A stretch of DNA of 64,000 nt, taken from Rubrivivax sp. Its GTDB lineage: Bacteria > Pseudomonadota > Gammaproteobacteria > Burkholderiales > Burkholderiaceae. The stretch is taken from assembly GCA_016790225.1 (NCBI GenBank), contig JAEUOZ010000006.1:1-64000 (forward strand). The letters are read 5' to 3'. Shown here one piece after another: positions 9,102 to 16,721 of this stretch. The number at the start of each line of letters is the position of its first letter. The first letter of the stretch is position 1. The notes beneath the pieces were generated by a model. It had not been told where the DNA came from. It made no database searches and saw nothing but the letters and a program-made list of their open reading frames with translations. A program made the position numbers and the translations under genes.

Positions 9102-11074
9102 TGGAGGTCCTGTTCAAGTAGCCGACGGCGTTGCCGCCGCATCTGCCAGCCATGGCGTATCTGCTGCAGGCGGCTGGCGGCCTGCAGGGTGTTGCTGGAA
9201 GCGTTTTCGCCCGGGCAAGGCCAGGGGCCCTGGGCCCAGCGCGGCGCATCCGCGGCATGCCAGGTCTCGGCACTGCCGGGGTCACCCTGGCGCGCTGCGC
9301 GGCCGATCAATTGCCGCTCGCTGCGCGCACAGGCGCTGTCCATCAGGTTGAGCACATGCAGGCCGCCTTGGGCGGCTACGCGCGGCCCCAGTTCGATATC
9401 CGTACCGCGCCCGGCCAGCGCGGTGGCCACGGTGATGACGCCGGCCTGTCCGGCCCGGGCGACGATGAGCGCTTCCTGCGCCTCGTGCCGCGCATCCAGC
9501 ACCTGGTGGGCCAGGCCCGCAGCCTGGAGCACGACCGACAGCGACTGCGCGGCCGTGACCGAGGCCACACCGATCAGCACCGGCCGGCCCTGGGCCAGCA
9601 GCTCGCGACAGCGCGCCGGCACGGCCGCCTCGCGCTGGGCGGTGCCGGCAAAGGCGCGTGGCGCATCCAGCCGCCGGCGGCAAGGCTGGCGCAGGGGCAC
9701 GCGCACCACCGGCCGGCCGATGATCTCCGCCAGCTCGGCCCGGCACTCCCGCAGGGTGCCGCTGGTGCCGGCCAGGCGGTGATAGCGCGCGAAGAATCGC
9801 TGAAAGCTGGTCTGCGCCGCGGTGTGCGTGGCCGGGCTGGGCTTGCAGCCTTCCTTCAGTTCGACCAGCGTCTGCAGCGCGCGCGACCACACGCGCCCTG
9901 CGGCGCGGCGGCCGGTGATGCGGTCCAGCAGTTCGATGCGCCCGTCCTGGATCAGGTAGTCGCGGCCCGGCTGCACGGCATGCAGCGCCACCAGCGCCTG
10001 GGCTACCAGGTCCTGCCGGTGGCGGCGGTTCAGCCAGGCGCCACCCAGGGGCGCAGCCAGCGTGTCCAGCCGCTGCAGGCCGGTCGGTGTCCAGTGCACC
10101 GACGCGTTGGCCATCTCGATCAGCGCGTCCGGCCCGGGCTGCAGCTGCCGGGCCAGCGCCAGGGCCTGGAAGCACGCCGCGCGGCGCGGCGCATCATCCT
10201 GCGCCTCGGCCAGCACCAGCGGCATCACGGCCTCGTCGATCAGCAGGCTGTCGGCTTCGTCGATGAAGGCGCAGCAGTGGCCGCGCAGCAGCGGCGCCGG
10301 CAGGGCCGCGCCCGGGCCCATCAGCGCCGCCGCACGCTGGCTCAATTCGCTGCGGCTGCCCCCGCTGGCGGCCGCAGCGGCGCGCAAGGCCAGGCCATCG
10401 CGCAGGCTGTCGAAGGCGATCTCCCGCGCCGTGGCGTACGTGATGTCGGCCGCGTAGGCGATGCGGCGCTGCTCGGGTGAGCTGTCAGCCTGGATCACGC
10501 CCACGCGCAGGCCCAGGGCTTCCCACAGCGGCTGGTGCACCTGCGCATCGCGCTGCGCCAGGTAGTCGTTGGCCGTCATCACGTGCACTGGCGTGCCCGT
10601 CAGCGCCGCCGCAGCCGCGGCCAGCGCCACGGCCAGCGTCTTGCCCTCGCCGGTGGCCATTTCCACCAGCTGGTCGTCCAGCAGCGCACGGGCGCACAGC
10701 AGCTGGGTGTCGAAGGCGTCGCGGCCCAGCGTGCGCTGCGCGACGGCGGCCACGCGCCCCAGCAACTCATCCTTCGAAGGGCCTGAAGGGGCGCCGCCTT
10801 GAACGGCCTCACACGGCCGTGCCGCGGCCCCGTCTTCGGCGGGTTCGCTGCCCGCGCAGAGCCCGGCCTGCCAGCGCCGCTGCTGTGCGCGGATGGCCTG
10901 CACGGAGGCCAGCGGCAGCGTGCGGGCACGCCAGCCCAGGCGCCAGCGCCGCAGCCAGGGGGCATGCCAGGGCGCATCGGCTTCGCTGCGGCGCGGCTGC
11001 AGGCCCCAGCGCAGGCCCGGCTGCACCCAGGGCAGGCCGGGCGCGCTGAAGGGGAGCGTGAGGCTGCTGCTCAT
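9062..11074 (-). CDS. SecA-like ATPase, shortened, in a giant-protein export operon
   Basis: 670-residue relative of the preprotein translocase motor SecA (about 900 residues in E. coli). Visible motifs: Walker A MATGEGKT near residue 137, the DEAD-equivalent IDEADSLLIDEA near 270, SFQRFFARYHRLAGTSGTL corresponding to the SecA FQ-YFR-Y-KLAGMTGTA segment, AGRGTDIELG near 553 and GRAARQGDPGSAE near 595. The first about 90 residues are unlike SecA. The chain stops soon after the last helicase motif, so most of the C-terminal scaffold/wing region and the zinc-binding Cys tail are missing. It is therefore not the housekeeping SecA. It begins with an ATGA overlap on the M50-HlyD gene and overlaps the adaptor gene downstream, so it is translationally coupled to both. 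Inferred role: powering export of the LEPR-XLL protein. Direct evidence is only homology and context. Confidence 0.85.
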   Translation of the reverse strand: MSSSLTLPFSAPGLPWVQPGLRWGLQPRRSEADAPWHAPWLRRWRLGWRARTLPLASVQAIRAQQRRWQAGLCAGSEPAEDGAAARPCEAVQGGAPSGPSKDELLGRVAAVAQRTLGRDAFDTQLLCARALLDDQLVEMATGEGKTLAVALAAAAAALTGTPVHVMTANDYLAQRDAQVHQPLWEALGLRVGVIQADSSPEQRRIAYAADITYATAREIAFDSLRDGLALRAAAAASGGSRSELSQRAAALMGPGAALPAPLLRGHCCAFIDEADSLLIDEAVMPLVLAEAQDDAPRRAACFQALALARQLQPGPDALIEMANASVHWTPTGLQRLDTLAAPLGGAWLNRRHRQDLVAQALVALHAVQPGRDYLIQDGRIELLDRITGRRAAGRVWSRALQTLVELKEGCKPSPATHTAAQTSFQRFFARYHRLAGTSGTLRECRAELAEIIGRPVVRVPLRQPCRRRLDAPRAFAGTAQREAAVPARCRELLAQGRPVLIGVASVTAAQSLSVVLQAAGLAHQVLDARHEAQEALIVARAGQAGVITVATALAGRGTDIELGPRVAAQGGLHVLNLMDSACARSERQLIGRAARQGDPGSAETWHAADAPRWAQGPWPCPGENASSNTLQAASRLQQIRHGWQMRRQRRRLLEQDLQWERRLALRLQHA

Positions 11075-13269
11075 GTGGACGGGTTGACGTGACGCAGCAC
11101 CAGCTGCTGCAAGGCACGGGCAGCCTGCCAGGCCAGGGGCGACCAGCCATGGTCGAAGCGCACCCAGACCCGTTCGCCGATGCGATCGGTGCGCGCCGCG
11201 TCGTCATCGGCGCCAGCGGGGCCTGCAGGGACGGCAATCTCGGCGACCACCATCGGGCGCAGCGGGCTGCGGCCTTCGCGGTCCTGCGGATCGGTGGGCG
11301 TCTGGCCGCCGCTGCGCTCGGCCAGCGCGGCGCTGGGCAGGCGCGCACCGGCGCCGCTGAACTGACGGTTCCACTGGCCCTGGATGTCGGCCTGACCGGG
11401 CGTGGCGCGCAGGATCTGCACCTGCGCGGCGCTGCCCGCCATCAAGGCCGCCTGCTCATGCGGCACAGCCACCTGGATGCGCGCGCCTTCGTCGCCCACC
11501 ACATGCGCGACCAGGCTGCCGCGCGCCAGCCAGCGGCCGGGCAGATCGTCCTGGGCGGCCAGCGCCAGCCTGCCCTCGCCTTCGGCCCGCAGTTCGCACT
11601 GCGCCAGCAGCGCCTGCGTGCGCTCCAGCTCGGCACGCGCCGCCTGCAGATCATGCTGCAGCTGCACGGCACGCGCCGCGTCATCGCGCACGGCTTGCCA
11701 GTGTTCGTCTTCCAGCGCGGCCAGCCGGGCCTGCAGACGCGATTGTTCGGCTTCCAGCGCCGGGCTGTGCAGACGCAGCAGCACATCGCCGCGGCTGACC
11801 GGCTCGCCGTGCTCCACCAGGACCTCTGCCACAAAGCCATCCACCTGGGTGCGCACCAGGGCCGATTCGGGCAGCCACCAGACGCCTTGCGCCAAGGTCC
11901 GGTGCGGCCAGGGTGCGGCCAGCAAGATCGCCGTCAAGACTGCCGCCCCCAGCAGACGCCGCCGGGCACGCGCCTGCGCAGGCAGCGGCAGCTGCCCGCC
12001 ACGCCAGGCCTGCAGCGCGTGCTTCAGCGGTCGCCCGATCAGCGCCCAGCCCAGCGCCACGGCCACGGCCAGGCCCAGCCAGACCGAGATGCCCGCCATC
12101 CACCACAGCACCGCGATCGAGACCACCCAGCGCATCAGCAGTGCCAGCGGCGCATAGGCCCACAGCCAGGGGCCTTCGCCCGCGGCCGGCAGCAGGGGCT
12201 GCGCGGGTTCCTCGCCCAGCACCCGGCGGCGCAGCTGCTGCATCCACCAGCGGTGGCTGCGCGTGGCCAGGTTGGGCAAGGCCACGGCATCGCAGAGCAT
12301 GTGGTAGCCATCGAAGCGCAGCAGCGGATTGCCGTTGACGAGCACGGTGGAGACCGTGCCGATGAAGAACAGCGTCAGCGCCGCATCGCGCCAGAGCCCC
12401 GGCTGCAGCGCCAGAGCACCCGCCAGACCCAGCGCCGCGAGCGCCAGCTCCATGCCGATGCCGGCCGCCGCCACGGCCAGCCGCTGACGCGCCCGCGGCA
12501 GCGCGGAGGCTGCCGAGGCATCCACATAGGGCAGGGGCACGAAGAGCAGGAAGCTCACGCCCCACTGCGGCACCGGCGCCCCCAGGTGGCGCGAGACCAG
12601 GCCATGCGCCAGCTCGTGCAGCAGCTTCACGGGGGGATAGAGCAGCAGCGCCAGCCACAGGCCCTGCGGGCTGGCGGCCAAAGTGGCGGCGGCCGACAGC
12701 AGCCCGGCACCGTGCACCATGGCCATGACGCCGAAGATCAGCAGCGCCAGGCCCAGCAACCAGGGCCGGGACAGCAGCTGCAGCAGCGGCCGCAGCGCCT
12801 GCGCGCCGCGCGTCAGCGCCGCATCCGGCGCACCCAGCGCAAGCCGCCAGGCCATCCAGTTCTGAGGCTGGCGCGTGGCGTCGTCTTCGCGCACGGCAGC
12901 GACGGAGGGCAAACGTTCGAACTCCGGCGCCCGATCGAAAGTGAGGAAGCCGGCCGCATGCAGCCGCGCCATCCAGTCCATCACCTCGTCCTGCGTGGGC
13001 GCGGCATCGGCCGTCTCGGCCAGCGCGATGTCCCACAGGCGCTGCAGGCGCAGCTGGCCATCGCAGCGCCCCACCAGCGCCCAGGCCGCGGCATTCATGC
13101 GGAAGCTGCGCGCGCCATCGGCCCGCACCAGCGTCTGCCAGACCTCGCCACGCACCACCTGCCGCTGCACGCGCACCTGCGCCGCCAGCATCGGCCGCAG
13201 ACCGCCGACGCGAAACCAGTTCGCGCTGGTCAGCGCGGGCGCGGCTTGCCAGCGGGCGACGCCGCTCAT
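11071..13269 (-). CDS. PqqD-like / M50 site-2-protease-like / HlyD fusion membrane protein
   Basis: About 732-residue membrane protein with three parts. The N-terminal about 130 residues resemble the PqqD peptide-binding fold (NAAAWALVGRCDGQLRLQ, then DEVMDWMARLHAAGFL). The middle has several membrane segments with the metalloprotease motif HELAH near residue 218 and NPLLRFDGYH near 315, as in M50/site-2 protease-like exporter partners. The C-terminal half has a membrane helix, a lipoyl-like half (VDGFVAEVLVEHGEPVSRGD), a coiled coil and a returning HlyD strand. Start chosen at ATG 13269 because it forms an ATGA overlap with the upstream stop and has GGAGG 8 nt in front; a GTG at 13284 is also possible. 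In bacteriocin-type loci such fusions work with exporters. Here it probably anchors or processes the giant cargo, which is an inference. Confidence 0.85.
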   Translation of the reverse strand: MSGVARWQAAPALTSANWFRVGGLRPMLAAQVRVQRQVVRGEVWQTLVRADGARSFRMNAAAWALVGRCDGQLRLQRLWDIALAETADAAPTQDEVMDWMARLHAAGFLTFDRAPEFERLPSVAAVREDDATRQPQNWMAWRLALGAPDAALTRGAQALRPLLQLLSRPWLLGLALLIFGVMAMVHGAGLLSAAATLAASPQGLWLALLLYPPVKLLHELAHGLVSRHLGAPVPQWGVSFLLFVPLPYVDASAASALPRARQRLAVAAAGIGMELALAALGLAGALALQPGLWRDAALTLFFIGTVSTVLVNGNPLLRFDGYHMLCDAVALPNLATRSHRWWMQQLRRRVLGEEPAQPLLPAAGEGPWLWAYAPLALLMRWVVSIAVLWWMAGISVWLGLAVAVALGWALIGRPLKHALQAWRGGQLPLPAQARARRRLLGAAVLTAILLAAPWPHRTLAQGVWWLPESALVRTQVDGFVAEVLVEHGEPVSRGDVLLRLHSPALEAEQSRLQARLAALEDEHWQAVRDDAARAVQLQHDLQAARAELERTQALLAQCELRAEGEGRLALAAQDDLPGRWLARGSLVAHVVGDEGARIQVAVPHEQAALMAGSAAQVQILRATPGQADIQGQWNRQFSGAGARLPSAALAERSGGQTPTDPQDREGRSPLRPMVVAEIAVPAGPAGADDDAARTDRIGERVWVRFDHGWSPLAWQAARALQQLVLRHVNPST

Positions 13270-14894
13270 GGCGTCAGCCTCCACAGTGCCAGGCGCAGCC
13301 AGGCGAGCACGGGGCGCAAGGCTTGCCAGGCCAGGCCGGCCTGGCCGGTCTCGATGCGCGCATGCCCTTGCAGGCCCGGCCGCAGCCCGCTGCCCGCGGC
13401 CGCTGCGCCCTGCGGCTCGGCCAGCGCGGCTTCCACCTCGAAGACGTTGCGGCCTTCCACGGCCTTGGCCACGGGCGAGATGCGCGTCACCTGCAGCGCC
13501 TGGGTATCCCAGGGCAAGGCCGACAGCGCCAGCGTGCCGCGCTGCCCCAGATGCACGGCGGCCACGTCGCGCTCATCCACCTCCACGATCACGCGGTAGG
13601 CGCCTTGCGGCGCCAGTGTCATCAGCTCGGCGCCCTGCTTCACCGGCGCGCCCAGCTGCTGCGCCAGATCACCCTGCACCACCACCGCATCGAAAGGCGC
13701 CACCAGGCGCGAGCGCGATAGCTTCTCGTCCACCAGATCCAGTTGCGCCTGCGCTTCATCGGCCTTGGCCTGGTGCTGGGCCAGCGCGCCGCGATCTGCG
13801 CGCGCCTGCGCGGCCACATGGGCCTCCAGCTGCTGGGCCAGCTGGCTCTGCCAGCGCTGGCGCTCCAGCTGCAGGTCTCGATCGGCCAGATCCAGCAGCG
13901 GCTGCCCGGCCTTCACCACGTCTCCCGGGCGGGCGTGAACCTGCTGCAGGAAGCCATCGGTGGGCGCGCTCAGCACGCGCTGCACGGCCCCTTCCAGACG
14001 TGCCTGCCCGCCCACATGCCAGCTCGCGGGCCAGGCACCCACCAGGCAGGCCACGGCCAGCGCGGGCAGCAGCAGCGCGCGCCAGCGGCGACGCTGGGGT
14101 TGATCTTCGCTGCGCAGCCAGCCCGCCAGGCCATCGCGCAGGCGTTGCGTCCAGGCGCGTTCGTTGGCCTGCATCAGTGCCAGCACGGGCGCCATCCAGG
14201 CCGTCAGGTGTTCCAGCTGCTGCAGATCCTGCGCCTCGCGCTGCGCAGCCTGATCCCATTCCAGGCACCAGGCGCCGAGCAGTTCGCCCTGGTGCACCAG
14301 CGGCAGGCTGAGCGCCGCGCCGCCCCGGCCATCCAGCCAGGTGCGGTGTGCCACCGTGATGGGCGGCGCGACAGTCCGGGGTCGGACTGCGGCAGGGGCT
14401 TCGGGCTTGCCGGGCATCGGGGCGGACGCCAGCGGCGGCCAGGCCAGCACCCGCTGCTGATCGACACATTCGGCCAGACTGGCCAGCAAGGGATCGCCAG
14501 CTTCCTGGGGTTGTACCGGCAAGCCCGCCGAGGCCGCCGCCTGCCCGTCCGAGCTGGCCAGCAGCGCCAGGCTGCCATCGCGGCGCAGCCAGCCCAGGCT
14601 CACGCGCCGCGCGCCCAGCGCGGTGGCCACCAGGCAGGCCGCGGCCTGAGCCGCCGGCAGCAGCTGCCCCGGCTCCAGCATCACGGCATGCAGCTGCAAG
14701 GCCAGCTGCGCGCCCGCGTGCGGATCCGCGCCGGCCGAGCCCGCCGCCGGTGCGGCGGAGCTCACCGCTGTCGCACCCGGGTTGTCAGTGCGACGGGGCG
14801 CATCAGGCCCCGCAGACGGCGCGGCCGGACGCAGCGAAGCCGCGCCAGGCGAGGGGCGGGCCAGCAGGGGGTTCGGGCTGAGGACTGAGGTCAC
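13266..14894 (-). CDS. GAF-domain / HlyD inner-membrane adaptor
   Basis: First gene of the adhesin-export operon, 542 residues. The N-terminal about 65 residues are low-complexity (Ala, Pro, Ser). Residues about 70-245 form a GAF-like sensory domain (ALSLPLVHQGELLGAWCLEW). A membrane helix follows near 275-295 (LLLPALAVACLVGAW), then a HlyD-type region: lipoyl half (LSAPTDGFLQQVHARPGDVV), coiled coil, return strand (LVAPFDAVVVQGDL) and beta-barrel. The GAF part would lie in the cytoplasm and the HlyD part in the periplasm. Start is GTG 14894; no good Shine-Dalgarno is visible. The stop overlaps the next gene (ATGA). A cytosolic sensor fused to an export adaptor is unusual. Confidence 0.82.
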   Translation of the reverse strand: MTSVLSPNPLLARPSPGAASLRPAAPSAGPDAPRRTDNPGATAVSSAAPAAGSAGADPHAGAQLALQLHAVMLEPGQLLPAAQAAACLVATALGARRVSLGWLRRDGSLALLASSDGQAAASAGLPVQPQEAGDPLLASLAECVDQQRVLAWPPLASAPMPGKPEAPAAVRPRTVAPPITVAHRTWLDGRGGAALSLPLVHQGELLGAWCLEWDQAAQREAQDLQQLEHLTAWMAPVLALMQANERAWTQRLRDGLAGWLRSEDQPQRRRWRALLLPALAVACLVGAWPASWHVGGQARLEGAVQRVLSAPTDGFLQQVHARPGDVVKAGQPLLDLADRDLQLERQRWQSQLAQQLEAHVAAQARADRGALAQHQAKADEAQAQLDLVDEKLSRSRLVAPFDAVVVQGDLAQQLGAPVKQGAELMTLAPQGAYRVIVEVDERDVAAVHLGQRGTLALSALPWDTQALQVTRISPVAKAVEGRNVFEVEAALAEPQGAAAAGSGLRPGLQGHARIETGQAGLAWQALRPVLAWLRLALWRLTP

Positions 14895-15091
14895 AGGGGT
14901 GTCGCTGCCACCGGCCGCGAGGCGCAGGCATCACCGGGGCAGAAACGCCCAGGCAATCCCACGCGACAGGCGCGGAGAACTCGCCAAGGCAGTCTCAGGC
15001 CTGCGCCGGCTGTCCATCCCCCGAAAAAGGCCAGCCGCTGCGGCCCAGATCCGGGCAACGCGGCCAGCCCGGGGCGGGCAGCCGCCCACCC
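14895..15091. other. Intergenic region between export operon and tRNA-Thr
   Basis: About 200 bp separates the divergent adhesin-export operon and the tRNA gene. It should hold the operon promoter on the minus strand, but no convincing -35/-10 pair could be picked out by eye. No ORF here looks real. Confidence 0.4.
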
Positions 15092-15097
15092 TATAAT
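15092..15097 (+). promoter_or_regulatory. -10 box of the tRNA-Thr promoter
   Basis: A perfect TATAAT lies 12 nt before the tRNA 5' end. The GC-rich stretch 17 bp upstream has no good TTGACA match. The spacing to the mature tRNA fits a short leader. Confidence 0.6.
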
Positions 15098-15108
15098 CGT
15101 GAGCTTTC

Positions 15109-15184
15109 GCCGGTGTAGCTCAGTTGGTAGAGCAGCGCATTCGTAATGCGAAGGTCGGGAGTTCGACTCTCTTCACCGGCACCA
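15109..15184 (+). tRNA. tRNA-Thr (anticodon CGT)
   Basis: 76-nt cloverleaf. The acceptor strands GCCGGTG and CACCGGC pair perfectly, the D arm is GCTC-AGTTGGTA-GAGC, the anticodon loop is TTCGTAA with anticodon CGT, and the TTCGACT loop sits on a stem with two G-U pairs. CCA is encoded. The 3' part is the attachment site of the element to its right, so the present 3' half may have been supplied by the element while the gene stays intact. Confidence 0.93.
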
Positions 15185-15185
15185 A
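15136..15185 (+). repeat. attL: tRNA-Thr 3' part
   Basis: 50 bp shared with 22567-22616 with one mismatch, at 15144 (T here, C in the right copy). The last 41 bp are identical. It covers the anticodon arm, variable loop, T arm, acceptor and CCA of the tRNA plus one base. Confidence 0.88.
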
Positions 15186-15191
15186 TGAAAT

Positions 15192-15232
15192 CAAGGGGTT
15201 AGGAGCGAAAGCACCTAACCCCTTGCCCTTTT
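15192..15232 (+). terminator. Rho-independent terminator after tRNA-Thr
   Basis: Perfect 12-bp inverted repeat CAAGGGGTTAGG / CCTAACCCCTTG with a 10-nt loop, followed by CCCTTTT. It lies just inside the element, so the element appears to bring its own terminator for the tRNA. The original host terminator seems to be the one after attR. Confidence 0.75.
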
Positions 15233-15246
15233 CGGCCTGGTTCGCT

Positions 15247-15274
15247 CGAACTTGTAGGGGCCCTGTAGGGGCAA
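15247..15274 (+). repeat. Left copy of 28-bp subterminal direct repeat
   Basis: The 28 bp from CGAACTTG to GGGGCAA are identical to 22415-22442, same orientation, and contain two tandem 11-mers starting TGTAGGGGC. The position, about 60 bp inside attL, suits an integrase arm-type binding site. Confidence 0.65.
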
Positions 15275-15332
15275 GACCCCAGTACTCGGCAGGGCGCCAC
15301 CACGCGCGCGCCGCCCACACGCGCGGCCAAGT

Positions 15333-15533
15333 TCAAGGCCCGCGTCGGGCCGCAGAGTCGATTTCTCGCCTCAGTTCGGCCTCCAAGTCAGCGGCAGCCT
15401 CTCCGGCGGCCAGGCGTCCCCTGAGCCTCAGCCTCAGCTCGGCTGCGAGCTTCCACGTGTCAGGTCGGAATCGCTCCGTTGCAACGCGCGCGGCCAGAGA
15501 ACGCAGCGCGGGCGGAAGGGTTGGAAGCGCCAT
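15333..15533 (-). CDS. Small unknown protein of the tRNA-Thr element
   Basis: 66 residues, Arg/Ala/Leu rich, probably helical (PPALRSLAARVATERF, then ELRLRLRGRLAAGEAAADLE). No family recognised. ATG 15533 is chosen; an in-frame TTG at 15548 is an alternative. It is the last gene before attL and is separated from the 192-residue gene by about 200 bp with no obvious feature. Composition resembles the neighbouring element genes. Could be spurious. Confidence 0.4.
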   Translation of the reverse strand: MALPTLPPALRSLAARVATERFRPDTWKLAAELRLRLRGRLAAGEAAADLEAELRREIDSAARRGP

Positions 15534-15737
15534 CTCACGTACCCCCAAAAGGTCGCGGGTTAGAAAAAGGAACCGCTAAGGTCGGTCCCGGCAGCAAAAG
15601 CGCCAAACTTTGAAGCCCCCCCTTTCAGCATTTGCCGTTTTGAAAACGCCTAGGGACGGTCGGTCCCAGGGGTAAAAGCCCCAGACCTTCCGCCGCCCCC
15701 TGCCCCAAGCCGGGCCGCTGGATTGCGGCCATCGCAA

Positions 15738-16316
15738 CTACAGCGAACGCACGAAGTTGCGCGCACGCTCGCGCCACAACTCCGCCATCGTCTTCATCTC
15801 CCCAAGCGCTGAGGCGAACGCCAGGGAGGCGCTGGCCTCATGAGGAAGCGTTGCAAACCCCTTCACCGCAAGCTGACGCATCAAGGCGCATAGCGCAGCG
15901 TCAGCTTCAGTCAACCGTTGAAGGCACTTGTCCATCTCTCGGATCACTGACGCTACATCGGGTTGCTGCAGGCGCTCGGCCGTGGCCTTGTCGCGCAGGT
16001 GCGCTACACGCTCCCCCAGGAATGGCACACCCGCGCGCAGCGCAGCAAGGTTGCGCCGCGCTTCGACGTGCTGTGCCTGCAGCTCGCGCAGTTCATCGCG
16101 GCGAGCGGGAATCGGGCGGCCTTCCATGACTGAACGCAGGTTCTGCAGGGTTTCGTCGCGGGTCTCCGCGCCTGGTGGCGAGGATCGCAATTGCGCCTCC
16201 AGCTCCTCAACACGCCGCACGGCATCATCGAAAGCCGCCTGAGCAGCAGCCTGCTCGACGATAGCCGCGCGGTATTCCAGCTCAACGGGGCCCATCTCCA
16301 AGTCGGTGGCGATCAT
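15738..16316 (-). CDS. Unknown coiled-coil protein of the element
   Basis: 192 residues, strongly helical with heptad-like runs (AAQAAFDDAVRRVEELEAQL, then LRELQAQHVEARRNLAALRA). No signal peptide or membrane segment. Start ATG 16316 follows the TAA of the 65-residue gene directly and has GGGAGG a few bases upstream, so the two form a translational pair. Function unknown. A structural, regulatory or cargo role in the element are all possible. Confidence 0.65.
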   Translation of the reverse strand: MIATDLEMGPVELEYRAAIVEQAAAQAAFDDAVRRVEELEAQLRSSPPGAETRDETLQNLRSVMEGRPIPARRDELRELQAQHVEARRNLAALRAGVPFLGERVAHLRDKATAERLQQPDVASVIREMDKCLQRLTEADAALCALMRQLAVKGFATLPHEASASLAFASALGEMKTMAELWRERARNFVRSL

Positions 16317-16514
16317 TTAGATGCCTCCCGCAGCCCTGGTGCGCTGCCTGTCGATCTCTGCCTTCACACGCGCCAGCATGGCCCGTCGCGCATCCATGCT
16401 GGCCATCCCTGCCTGCGAAATCCGCACGCCAAGCAGCCGCGCAAACAGCAGTGCAGATGCCTTTGCCTGTGCCTCGCGCACAAGCGCCTTGCTCTCATTG
16501 AGGTTCATGAACAT
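16317..16514 (-). CDS. Small unknown protein upstream of the coiled-coil gene
   Basis: 65 residues: an acidic-to-basic helical N-terminal part (NLNESKALVREAQAKASALL) and a basic C-terminal part (RRAMLARVKAEIDRQRTR). Possibly a small nucleic-acid-binding or partner protein of the 192-residue product, whose start codon follows this stop with no gap. Start ATG 16514, or ATG 16508 two codons later. No family recognised. Confidence 0.55.
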   Translation of the reverse strand: MFMNLNESKALVREAQAKASALLFARLLGVRISQAGMASMDARRAMLARVKAEIDRQRTRAAGGI

Positions 16515-16642
16515 CTTTCACGCCGGCAGATGAGAGACCATCGCACCGGGCCGGCGCCGGGTCGTGGTCTGTGAATCCTGGGCAGCGCTGCAGGCCGAAC
16601 AGGTCAAGCGCCATCCCGTCCCGCTCATCCTTCCCGTTCCTC

Positions 16643-16720
16643 CCGCCCCCTAAAGGGGGCGCGGGAAGTTCGGGAAACCCGGGCGTTCCCGTTCGGGAAG
16701 TTTCGGGAAGTTCGGGAAGG
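16643..16720. repeat. TTCGGGAA repeats and GC hairpin after the primase gene
   Basis: Four direct copies of TTCGGGAA start at 16669, 16692, 16702 and 16711, with TTCCCG in inverted orientation at 16687 making a palindrome with the second copy. Next to them CGCCCCC-TAAA-GGGGGCG (16644-16661) is a perfect hairpin. The region lies in the 207-bp gap between the primase-helicase and the 65-residue gene. It could be an iteron-like replication origin for the element, a regulator site, or part of a terminator. Confidence 0.5.
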
Positions 16721-16721
16721 C

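Noticed and set aside
15120..15320. Short minus-strand ORF across tRNA-Thr, and a similar one across attR
   Set aside because: The VKRVELPTFALRM-type translation is a well-known artefact of reading a tRNA backwards.
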